A stretch of 34,933 bases of DNA from NCBI GenBank assembly GCA_002894665.1, contig NCRB01000050.1:1-34933 (forward strand), in the 5' to 3' direction. The notes below the pieces were generated by a model. It made no database searches, had not been told where the DNA came from, and saw only the letters and a list, made by a program, of their open reading frames with translations. Both the position numbers and the translations under genes were made by a program. Positions 27,540 to 34,933 of the stretch are shown in pieces (within the stretch, counting starts at the first letter, position 1; each line of letters begins with the position of its first letter). Source of the stretch: Salinivenus iranica. GTDB taxonomy: Bacteria; Bacteroidota; Rhodothermia; Rhodothermales; Salinibacteraceae.

Positions 27540-29051
27540 GTGGCTTCTCGTCGCGTCAGTGGCCTTCTGCTTCACATTACGTCGCTGCCCAGCGCGTACG
27601 GCATCGGCGACCTGGGGCCCGCGGCCTACCGGTTTGCCGACTTCCTGGCCCGGACGGACCAGCGGCTCTGGCAGATGCTCCCCCTCGGCCCCGCCGGCGT
27701 CGGCCACTCGCCCTACTCGGCCACGTCTACGTTTGCCGGCAACCCGCTCCTCATTAGCCCCGAGCCCCTCCGCGAGTACGGCCTGGTCACCGAAGACGAC
27801 CTCGCCCCGCTCCGCGCCCTCCCCGCCGATCACGTGGACTACGCCCGGGTCGCCCCCCGAAAAGAAGCCGTCCTCGTCACGGCGTACGAGCGCTTCGCCG
27901 CGGGACACTCGTCCGTCGACGAATCGTCCCTTGACCAGTTTCGCGAAAGCCAGTCCGCGTGGCTTGCCGACTATACCCTCTACGCGGCCCTAAAGGAGGT
28001 CCACGACGGCGCCCCCTGGACGGAGTGGCCCGCCCCGTTGGCCCAGTTCGATTCCGATGCCCTCACGCGGGCCCGGGCCACCCACGCCGACACCGTCCGC
28101 AAGCACGCCTTCTGGCAGTACCTGTTTCACCGCCAGTGGAGCGCCCTGCAGGCCTACTGCCACACCCGCGACATTCGCCTCTTTGGCGACCTGCCCATCT
28201 ACGTGGCCTACGACAGCGCCGACGTGTGGGCGCACCAGGGCCTCTTCCAGTTGGACGCAGACGGCGCCCCAACGGCCGTGGCCGGCGTGCCGCCCGACTA
28301 CTTCAGTCCCGAGGGACAACGCTGGGGCAACCCGCTGTACCGCTGGGAACGCATGCGTGAGAACGACTACGCGTGGTGGACGGCCCGCATGCGGCACGCC
28401 TTCGATCGGTTCGACCTTGTTCGGCTCGATCACTTCCGCGGGTTCGACGCCTACTGGAAAATCCCGGCGGACGAGGAGACGGCCATCAACGGCGAGTGGG
28501 TGGACGGCCCCGGCGCCCCCTTCTTTGAGACCCTGAAGGCAGAGCTCGGAGAGCTCCCGGTCGTGGCCGAGAACCTCGGCATCATCACGGACTCGGTGGA
28601 CGCCCTGCGGACGACCGTCGATGTTCCGGGCATGGCGGTCTTGCAGTTTGCGTTCGACGGCAACCCGTCGAACGAATTTCTGCCCCACAACTACGAGCGG
28701 GGGGTCGTCGCCTACTCCGGGACCCACGACAACAACACAATCATGGGCTGGTGGGAGAACGAGCTCTCGTCCTCGGACCGTGCCTTTGCCCAGCGCTACC
28801 TCGGCCTGGAGCGCTCCTCCGCCGACGTGCACGAACAGTGCCTGCGCTTCCTCATGGCGTCGGTGGCCGACCGCGTGGTGACCCCCCTGCAGGACGTGCT
28901 GGGGCTCGGGGCAGAGGCGCGCATGAACACGCCCGGGGAGCCGACCGGCAACTGGACGTGGCGCGTAACACCCGACCAGATGACCGACGCGGCGGAGGAG
29001 ATGCTCTCCGACCTGACCCGGCTCTACGGACGGGCCCGTGCCCACGAGTAA
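27540..29051 (+). CDS. malQ: 4-alpha-glucanotransferase (amylomaltase)
   Basis: This 503-aa GH77 enzyme cuts alpha-1,4-glucans and transfers the released segment to another glucan, in maltodextrin or glycogen turnover. The family start 'RRVSGLLLHITSLPSAYGIGDLGP' is intact. The nucleophile is Asp297 in 'FDLVRLDHFRGFDAYW', the acid/base is Glu344 in 'VVAENLGIIT', and the third acid is Asp397 in 'SGTHDNNT'. Length is normal (about 500 aa). The best start is GTG 27540, four codons before the conserved segment. An in-frame GTG at 27468 would add 24 residues with a hydrophobic run, which is unusual for this cytoplasmic enzyme. No other glycogen or maltose genes are in the window. The next gene starts 101 bases later. 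Confidence 0.95.
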   Translation: MASRRVSGLLLHITSLPSAYGIGDLGPAAYRFADFLARTDQRLWQMLPLGPAGVGHSPYSATSTFAGNPLLISPEPLREYGLVTEDDLAPLRALPADHVDYARVAPRKEAVLVTAYERFAAGHSSVDESSLDQFRESQSAWLADYTLYAALKEVHDGAPWTEWPAPLAQFDSDALTRARATHADTVRKHAFWQYLFHRQWSALQAYCHTRDIRLFGDLPIYVAYDSADVWAHQGLFQLDADGAPTAVAGVPPDYFSPEGQRWGNPLYRWERMRENDYAWWTARMRHAFDRFDLVRLDHFRGFDAYWKIPADEETAINGEWVDGPGAPFFETLKAELGELPVVAENLGIITDSVDALRTTVDVPGMAVLQFAFDGNPSNEFLPHNYERGVVAYSGTHDNNTIMGWWENELSSSDRAFAQRYLGLERSSADVHEQCLRFLMASVADRVVTPLQDVLGLGAEARMNTPGEPTGNWTWRVTPDQMTDAAEEMLSDLTRLYGRARAHE

Positions 29052-29152
29052 CCCGGCCCGTCTCCGCCCGTCGACCCGCCACGGCGGAATGCGGTTCATT
29101 TTTTGCGCCTTGTGCTCTGCCCCACGCCCCCTTCCTCAGTCTCCTTCCTGGC

Positions 29153-30745
29153 ATGAGCTCGTCCGGTCCCTTGCGCCTCGCCTCCTCGCTCGTCGTCCTG
29201 TCGCTGCTTCTCCTTCTGGGGGCCTGCGACATCGGCGGTGCCGGCAGCAGCGACGTGACCCTGTCGGGCCGCGTGCTGAACGCCTCGACCCAAAACCCGG
29301 TCGCGGAGGCCGTCGTGACCATCCAGTACGAGCAGGACGGCGAGCAGGAGGAGACGACGGTCGTCACCGACGCGTCGGGGCGTTTTTCCACGTCTGTTGA
29401 GATAAGTAACTCCACCCCGGTCACCATCGAGGCCTCGAAGCGCGGCCAGACCGTGCAGGTGACCGAGCGCGTCGCCCCGGACCTGAACACGGTCGACGAC
29501 ATCGAGCTGCGACTCAGTTTCGGCGAGGACGACGAGACAGAGCCCGGGCGGCCCACCAACATCACCCTGTCGGAGCAGTCGACCGACGTGATTCGCGTGC
29601 AGGAAAGCGGGGGCGAGGAGGTGGCCCGCCTGACCTTCCAGGTGGTCGACTCCACGGGCACGCCCATCGGGCTCGACCAATCGGTGGGCGTGGACTTTCG
29701 GTTTAGCCAGCAGCCGGGCGACGCCACGCTCACTCCCGAGTCCGAGTCGACCGACGGCAACGGAACGGCGACGGTCAACGTCGCGAGCGGAAAGACGGCG
29801 GGCATCGTGCAGGTGGTGGCCGAGGCCGAAAAGGCCGACGGGACGCCGATCCGGTCCAAGCCGGTGCGGCTCACGGTGCACGGCGGCCTGCCCAACAAGT
29901 GCCACTTTACCGTCACCCCTGCGCAGTCCAACTTTCCGGGCCTCATCAGCTCGGACCTGACGAACTCGATCACCGCCATCGTGGGGGACAAGTACGGGAA
30001 TCCCGTGGTGCCCGGCACCGCCATCTATTTCTCCACCAACGCGGGCATCATTGGCGGCTCCGCCCAGACGGGCGAGAACGGCACCGGCTCGGTTACGCTC
30101 ACGTCCTCCCAGCCCACTCCCTCCGACGGCGTGGCCACGGTGCAGGCGCAGACCGTCGGGACCGACGACGCCAACACCATCGTCGACCCGGACAACTGCC
30201 CCGCCCCCGCCGCCACGGGCAACGAAAACGAACTGACCGAAACGGTGCCCGTCGTCTTCTCCGGCAACCCCGAGGTGCAGGTCTCCCCCGAGTCCGCCCA
30301 GCTCAACCAGACCTACCAGCTCACGCTGTGGGACATCGAGAACAACAATCCGCTGGCGCCGGGCACGTCGATCTCGGTCGAAGCCGAGGGCACGCAGGTG
30401 CAGGCCACCGGCAACACCGACGTGACCCTCGACGACACCACCATCCGTGACGACGAGGGCGACGGCTTTGACGGCGGAGACATCGTCACGGGCGAGGGCA
30501 TTACGGAGTTTACGTTCCGCATCTCCGAGAACCCCGACCCGGACGCGACGGAAGACCCAGCGATCGAGACGGTGACCATTGCCATCAGTGGCCCGAACGG
30601 GGAACTGGAGATTGTCCTGACGCCCTCGGGGCGGGGCGCCGGCACGGCGGGCACGACGACCCAAACGGTCCGCGTCTCCCAGGACGCCACTGTGCAGTCG
30701 GACGGGGACGGAACGGCCGTCATTCAGTCCCGGACGGAGCAGTAA
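29153..30745 (+). CDS. Surface lipoprotein with carboxypeptidase-regulatory-like and Ig-like (invasin-type) domains
   Basis: This 530-aa protein begins with a lipoprotein signal peptide whose lipobox is LLGAC (Cys25). Next is a carboxypeptidase-regulatory-like beta domain (about 34-110: 'VTLSGRVLNASTQNPVAEAVVTI', 'TDASGRFS'). An acidic linker and two Ig-like repeats of the BIg1/invasin kind follow (about 140-245, with 'TDGNGTATVNVASGKTAGIVQVVAEA', and 250-345, with 'VGDKYGNPVVPGTAIYFST' and 'GENGTGSVTLTS'). A Thr/Asp-rich C-terminal beta region ends the protein. The recurring 'D/G-x-x-G-N/T-P-V...G-x-x-x-x-x-F' and 'T-x-x-x-G-x-G' patterns mark the repeats. It is probably held in the outer membrane, with an adhesion or structural role by inference. 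It lies 24 bases from the protease gene that follows. Confidence 0.83.
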   Translation: MSSSGPLRLASSLVVLSLLLLLGACDIGGAGSSDVTLSGRVLNASTQNPVAEAVVTIQYEQDGEQEETTVVTDASGRFSTSVEISNSTPVTIEASKRGQTVQVTERVAPDLNTVDDIELRLSFGEDDETEPGRPTNITLSEQSTDVIRVQESGGEEVARLTFQVVDSTGTPIGLDQSVGVDFRFSQQPGDATLTPESESTDGNGTATVNVASGKTAGIVQVVAEAEKADGTPIRSKPVRLTVHGGLPNKCHFTVTPAQSNFPGLISSDLTNSITAIVGDKYGNPVVPGTAIYFSTNAGIIGGSAQTGENGTGSVTLTSSQPTPSDGVATVQAQTVGTDDANTIVDPDNCPAPAATGNENELTETVPVVFSGNPEVQVSPESAQLNQTYQLTLWDIENNNPLAPGTSISVEAEGTQVQATGNTDVTLDDTTIRDDEGDGFDGGDIVTGEGITEFTFRISENPDPDATEDPAIETVTIAISGPNGELEIVLTPSGRGAGTAGTTTQTVRVSQDATVQSDGDGTAVIQSRTEQ

Positions 30746-30775
30746 CGCTCCGGAACGGCGAGGCGCGCCGTGTTT

Positions 30776-32074
30776 ATGCGTCCTTCGTCGTCCGCTGATC
30801 TCTTCTCCGCAGTGATGAACGTCTACGGTGCCATCATCCTGGCCGCCCTGGTGGCCGAGTATGCCCTCAACGTCGTAGGGGACGTGCTGAACCTCCGCAA
30901 CCTGCGGTCCGACCTGCCCGACGCCTTTGCCGACACGTTCGACCAGGACGAATACGCGCAGTCCCAGGCGTACACCCGCGCCCGCACCCGATTCGGGCTT
31001 CTGCGCTCCACCGCGAGCCTGGTGGTGCTGCTCGTCTTCTGGTTTGCCGGCGGCTTTCCGTGGCTCGACGAACTCGTGCGGGGCTGGGGATTCTCTCCCA
31101 TCGTCACCGGCCTGTGCTTTATCGGCCTGCTGATCGGCGCCCAGGGCATGCTGTCGCTGCCGTTTTCCCTCTACAGCACGTTCGTCATTGAGGAACGCTT
31201 CGGCTTCAACGAGACCACGCTCCGCACCTTCCTCCTCGACCGCCTAAAGGGGCTGGCCCTCGGGGTGGTGATTGGCGGCCCACTCCTGGCCGCCCTCCTG
31301 TGGTTCTTCCAGCAAACGGGGCCGTACGCGTGGATTTATGCCTGGGGCACCGTCACCGCAGTCCTGCTGTTGCTCCAGTACGTCGCGCCGCGGGTCCTGA
31401 TGCCCCTGTTTAACGACTTTGAGCCCCTGGCGGAAGGCGAACTCCGCGAGGCCCTCCTCGACTACGCCGACTCGGTCGACTTTGCCCTCGACGACATCTA
31501 CGTCATGGACGGGTCGCGCCGGTCGAGCAAGTCGAATGCCTTCTTTACCGGCTTCGGGACCCACCGCCGCATCGTGCTGTTCGACACGCTCGTGGAGGAG
31601 CAGTCGGTGGACGAGCTGGTGACGGTGGTGGCCCACGAGATGGGCCACTACAAGCGGCACCACATCCCCCAGCGCATGGCGATTAGCATCCTCCAGACCG
31701 GGGGGCTGTTTCTCCTGCTCTCCATCTTCCTGCAAGTGGACGGGTTGTACGAGGCCTTCTTCGTGGAGCAGCTGTCTGTGTACACCGGGCTCGTGTTCTT
31801 TGGCCTGCTGTACACGCCGGTCGATCTCTTGCTCTCGGTGCCGCTGCAGGCGTGGTCGCGACGACACGAATACGAGGCCGATGCCTTTGCCGTGGAGACA
31901 ACCGGTCGCCCCGAGACCTTCATCGCGGGACTCAAGCAGCTGGCCGCCTCCAACCTCGCCAATCTCACGCCGCATCCCGTCTACGTCGCGCTTCACCACT
32001 CCCACCCTCCGCTCCGCGAACGCATCCGGCACATCCAGCAGGGGGCCGCCGCGCCCTCTCCCACTCAGTCGTAG
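30776..32074 (+). CDS. Ste24-type M48 metalloprotease (CAAX protease 1 homologue)
   Basis: This 432-aa integral membrane zinc protease belongs to family M48A. The zinc site is His287-Glu288-x-x-His291 ('VVAHEMGHYKRHH'), with Glu367 in 'RHEYEADAFAVE' as the third ligand. At least six hydrophobic helices are visible, and the Ste24 marks 'LPFSLYSTFVIEERFGFNETT' and 'SNAFFTGFGTHRRIVLFDTL' are present. Eukaryotic Ste24 trims prenylated CAAX proteins. Bacteria lack prenylation, so here the likely role is membrane or envelope protein quality control (inference). ATG 30776 was taken; GTG 30770 and ATG 30815 ('MNVYGAIIL', the usual family start) are alternatives. The 3' end overlaps the convergent kinase gene by 10 bases. 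Confidence 0.93.
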   Translation: MRPSSSADLFSAVMNVYGAIILAALVAEYALNVVGDVLNLRNLRSDLPDAFADTFDQDEYAQSQAYTRARTRFGLLRSTASLVVLLVFWFAGGFPWLDELVRGWGFSPIVTGLCFIGLLIGAQGMLSLPFSLYSTFVIEERFGFNETTLRTFLLDRLKGLALGVVIGGPLLAALLWFFQQTGPYAWIYAWGTVTAVLLLLQYVAPRVLMPLFNDFEPLAEGELREALLDYADSVDFALDDIYVMDGSRRSSKSNAFFTGFGTHRRIVLFDTLVEEQSVDELVTVVAHEMGHYKRHHIPQRMAISILQTGGLFLLLSIFLQVDGLYEAFFVEQLSVYTGLVFFGLLYTPVDLLLSVPLQAWSRRHEYEADAFAVETTGRPETFIAGLKQLAASNLANLTPHPVYVALHHSHPPLRERIRHIQQGAAAPSPTQS

Positions 32075-34933
32075 TCGGCGCCCGGGGCCTCCTCTTCCGC
32101 GAGGGGAAGCTGAACCCAGAAGGTCGTTCCCTCCCCGTCGGTGGTCTCAAAGCCGATGCGCCCCCCCAGTTCGTCGACCGTCTTTTGGGCGATGGCCAGG
32201 CCCAACCCCGTCCCGCTCGTTTTCGTCGAGAAGTTGGGCTCGAAGATCTTGCCGCGCAGGTCGGGGGGAATGCCGCTCCCATTGTCGATCACCCGGCTTG
32301 TTGCGACACGCCCCCCCTCCGCGTCCGTGTCGATTGTCGTGGACACGCGGACCTGCCCCGTTCGCTCGTCGGGGATGGCCTGGAGGGCATTCTTGATGAG
32401 GTTGATGTAGAGCCGGCGCAGCTCCTCCCGGTCGGCCTCTACCACCAGCGGCTCGGGGTGCAGGTCCACGTCGATCCGGTCCGTGCCCGTTTCCTCTTCC
32501 ATCAGATCGGTCGCCTCCTCGACCACCTCGTTGAGGTCGAGCGGCTCCGGGACGCGGGTGGGCAGGCGGGCGAAGGTCGAGAACTCATCCGCGATGCGGA
32601 CGAGCGACTCGATTTGCTCGATGAGCGTGGTCGTAATTCGGTCGAAGACGCTCGCGAAGTCCGCGTCGCCGTTCGCCTCCCGCTCTCGCTTGAACGCCCG
32701 CCGCAGGTGCTGGATGGACAGCTTCATCGGCGTAAGCGGGTTTTTGATCTCGTGGGCCACCTGTCGGGCCATCTCGCGCCAGGCCAGCTCCCGCTCCTGC
32801 TGCGCCAACTTCCGCCGGCTCTCCGACAGCTGCTCGCGCATCTCGTTGAACGTGCGCACCAGGTCGCCGATCTCGTCGCGCGTGTTCACGGTGAGGGAGC
32901 GCGCGAACCGGCCCTCGCCCACGGCCTCCAGCCCCTCCCGAAGCCGGGCGATGGGCTGGGCAAGGGCGTTGGCCAGCACCACGGCCGTAAGCATCACCAC
33001 CACCACGAGCACCAGCAGGGCCCCGAACAAGTACGCCAGGGTGCGCGCCTGCTCCTGCTCCAGCCGCTCCTGCTCGGCGAGGGTGGGCACCCCCAGCACC
33101 AGCCGAGGCCGTCCCTGCTCGTCGGCCAACATCTGGTATCCCACCCGATACTGGAATGCCCCAATGGAGGCGCGGGCGCTCGTAAACCGGTACGCCTCCT
33201 CGTGGAGCGCGTAGTAGACCGCCCCCGGCAGCCGCTCGTCGACAAGGCCGTCCCGCACGAGCCGGGGCCGGCTCGTGCCCGTCAGCTGACCGTCCTCGTA
33301 GATCCGCAGGTCCAACCCGACCCGCGCCGCGAGAGAATCCACATTCATTCGCTCGGCCACCTGCCACAGCTGCTCACCGGCACGGGCCTCCAGGACGAGC
33401 GTTTCCTCGACCCGGCCGAGTTGCTCCTGAATCTGTCGGTCGACGATCCGATCGTTCTCCCCCGTCACCACACGCACCCCCACGACCCCCACCGCCACCA
33501 TCGAAACCACGCCTACGATCAGGAAGGCATTGAGCACCTTGTCCCGAAACCGCACCCGCTCGGCCGGCAACAGGCCCCGCCGATAGCGCCCGTACACCCC
33601 GAGCAGATAGAAGAAGCCCCCCACGCCCAGCCCGGCCACCGTCAGTCGCAGCAGGTAGTACAGGTGGTCGAAGGAGAGAATGGCCGGAATACGAACCGCC
33701 ACGGTTGCGGTCGTGGTGCCGGGGTCCCGGTGGTAGTAGGTCAGATACTGCTGCCCCTGCATCGACTCGGCGCGCCAGAGCGTAGCGTTCTCCTCCAGCT
33801 GCGCCCGAAAGGCCTCCGGCAGCTGCGTGCGCCCAAAGCTCTGCCCAAAACTCCGCACGAGCGTCCCATCCTGAAACTCGGCCAGCGAGAGGTCGGCGTA
33901 GAGGTCGCTGTACGACCCGTCCGGGAGGAGCACGCGCGGCACGCCCGGCCCCGTTCCCGGCAGGAGCGAGCGCGGCTCCGCGCGCAGGAGCACCCAGTAC
34001 GCCACCGTCCCGTCCGCCCGCGTCACGTTAAAGAGCCCGGCGTACTGGAAGCGCCCGGCGCCCGGTCGGCCCCGCGCATCCGGCAGTCGGTTAATCAGCG
34101 GCCCCGGATCGAACTGACGCTCGTACACCTGCCGCATATTTTGGAAGACGGCCCGGTCCGACCGGCTGTCCGATCGGCCGCCCCCCAGCGCGGCGCGTCC
34201 CCTCACCAGCGTCCCATTCGCATCGAAGAGGCTGATGCTCACCTCGTACGTGGTGAGCGACGCCAGCAGGGAGCGCCGAACGAGGCGCGTCATCACCGAG
34301 TCGGCCGTCTCGGGGGAGAGGATCGCCTCCGCGTCCGGGGCCGGGTCCATCTCCTCCTCGCCGGTGCGGAGGACCTGACGGATGGAGTAGAGCACCCGCG
34401 GGTCGTACCCCTCCTCAAACGACTGGGCGGCGTCGACCATGCGCTCGCGTCGCTGCGCATCCATGCCGGCGTAGAGGAGCGGATACAGCAACAGCGTGAC
34501 CCCGAACAGGGCCAGGAGATGCCCCCGGACGGTGAACACGTCACTGCCCCCTCTCCGCCCCACCATCCCGTACACGGCCGCACACACGACGACCCCGATC
34601 AAAACCGGCGGGTAGGCCGCGGAGACCAGGGCCGGCGCCAGAGGACTGCTGTACACCGCAACCGTGCCCACGACGCCCAGCAGGACAATGCTGAGCGACA
34701 GCAGGCCCCGCGGCCAGTGCGACGGTCGATGCCGAAGGGCCCACCGGCTCCCGATCCAGAGCAACGCAACGCCGATCAGAACAACCGCAACGACGAGGAG
34801 AAAGAGGGCACACAAGACCACCAGGACCAGCGGCTCCGGCAGCAGCCCGGTCCGCGAGAAGAAGTCCAGTGTGCTATCCAGAACTGCGCGCCGCACCACA
34901 TAGGCCAGCGCAATCGCCCCCCCAAACCCCGCC
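32065..34933 (-). CDS. Large NtrY-like sensor histidine kinase, 5'-partial at the window edge
   Basis: At least 956 codons are visible. The frame stays open past GTG 34899 to the last base ('GAIALAYVVRRAVLDS'), so the true start is probably outside. Numbering from 34899, several membrane helices occupy about 20-140, a large extracytoplasmic region lies near 140-400, two more helices near 400-490 flank a second sensor region (490-620), and a further helix precedes a HAMP domain ('ALAQPIARLREGLEAVGEGRF', 'TRDEIGDLVRTFNEM'). The HisKA box is 'RQVAHEIKNPLTPMKLSI' with His716. The ATPase has N box 'NLIKNALQAIPDE', G1 'DNGSGIPP', F box 'FEPNFSTK' and G2 'GTGLGLAIAQKTV'. This plan matches NtrY-type kinases. 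A response regulator might lie upstream outside the window. The 3' end overlaps the M48 protease gene by 10 bases. Confidence 0.93.
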   Translation of the reverse strand, partial: AGFGGAIALAYVVRRAVLDSTLDFFSRTGLLPEPLVLVVLCALFLLVVAVVLIGVALLWIGSRWALRHRPSHWPRGLLSLSIVLLGVVGTVAVYSSPLAPALVSAAYPPVLIGVVVCAAVYGMVGRRGGSDVFTVRGHLLALFGVTLLLYPLLYAGMDAQRRERMVDAAQSFEEGYDPRVLYSIRQVLRTGEEEMDPAPDAEAILSPETADSVMTRLVRRSLLASLTTYEVSISLFDANGTLVRGRAALGGGRSDSRSDRAVFQNMRQVYERQFDPGPLINRLPDARGRPGAGRFQYAGLFNVTRADGTVAYWVLLRAEPRSLLPGTGPGVPRVLLPDGSYSDLYADLSLAEFQDGTLVRSFGQSFGRTQLPEAFRAQLEENATLWRAESMQGQQYLTYYHRDPGTTTATVAVRIPAILSFDHLYYLLRLTVAGLGVGGFFYLLGVYGRYRRGLLPAERVRFRDKVLNAFLIVGVVSMVAVGVVGVRVVTGENDRIVDRQIQEQLGRVEETLVLEARAGEQLWQVAERMNVDSLAARVGLDLRIYEDGQLTGTSRPRLVRDGLVDERLPGAVYYALHEEAYRFTSARASIGAFQYRVGYQMLADEQGRPRLVLGVPTLAEQERLEQEQARTLAYLFGALLVLVVVVMLTAVVLANALAQPIARLREGLEAVGEGRFARSLTVNTRDEIGDLVRTFNEMREQLSESRRKLAQQERELAWREMARQVAHEIKNPLTPMKLSIQHLRRAFKREREANGDADFASVFDRITTTLIEQIESLVRIADEFSTFARLPTRVPEPLDLNEVVEEATDLMEEETGTDRIDVDLHPEPLVVEADREELRRLYINLIKNALQAIPDERTGQVRVSTTIDTDAEGGRVATSRVIDNGSGIPPDLRGKIFEPNFSTKTSGTGLGLAIAQKTVDELGGRIGFETTDGEGTTFWVQLPLAEEEAPGADYD

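Noticed and set aside
25800-27908. A 702-codon minus-strand open frame opposite the bPH2 gene and malQ
   Set aside because: It spans two well-supported plus-strand genes, is of Gly/Arg/His/Glu composition, and shows no motif.
29085-29110. T-run (TTTTTT) after short GC stems between malQ and the lipoprotein gene, as an intrinsic terminator
   Set aside because: The possible stems are only 4-5 bp with either a two-base or an eleven-base loop, too weak to support.

Overview
The window is high-GC, gene-dense bacterial chromosome. It most resembles Salinibacter (Rhodothermota/Bacteroidota), an extreme halophile. The evidence is the acidic, Asp/Glu-rich protein set, a PorQ-type outer-membrane protein, a SecA with a Bacteroidota-style non-zinc tail, an archaeal-looking family B DNA polymerase carrying an intein, and starts that mostly lack a Shine-Dalgarno sequence. 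I recognise no rRNA, tRNA, CRISPR array or intact insertion sequence.

Layout from left to right. The 3' part of a 2-oxoacid dehydrogenase E2 gene is followed by a tyrosine-recombinase homologue without the two catalytic arginines. A PorQ-like gene and secA diverge, and recN follows secA. On the minus strand lie lysine 6-transaminase (lat) and an amidohydrolase lipoprotein. A 630-base gene-free stretch with an AT-rich island follows, then lipA with a Uma2-family gene close behind. A small hypothetical and an orphan CcmA-like ABC ATPase are on the minus strand, divergent from polB, which is split by a 358-residue intein. Next come a small membrane or lipoprotein gene and an outer-membrane beta-barrel candidate. 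They converge on ppa, a terminase-nuclease-like orphan, an egtD homologue with an abnormal tail, an SDR-like epimerase and a sensor kinase. The right end holds a two-gene bPH2 membrane operon, malQ, an Ig-domain lipoprotein, a Ste24-type M48 protease, and a large NtrY-like sensor kinase that runs off the right edge.

Most genes are housekeeping: Sec export, recombinational repair, lipoylation, pyrophosphate removal and glucan metabolism. Functional links are loose. LipA makes the cofactor that E2 enzymes carry. SecA serves the many signal-peptide proteins here. PorQ belongs to type IX secretion. The most unusual items are the PolB intein with its non-canonical Gly-Gln C-terminus, the recombinase lacking both catalytic Arg residues, the degenerate terminase-like RNase H-fold protein, the structured repeat-like sequence forming the end of egtD, and the AT-rich island upstream of lipA. 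I did not find a clear new multi-gene defence or mobile system.
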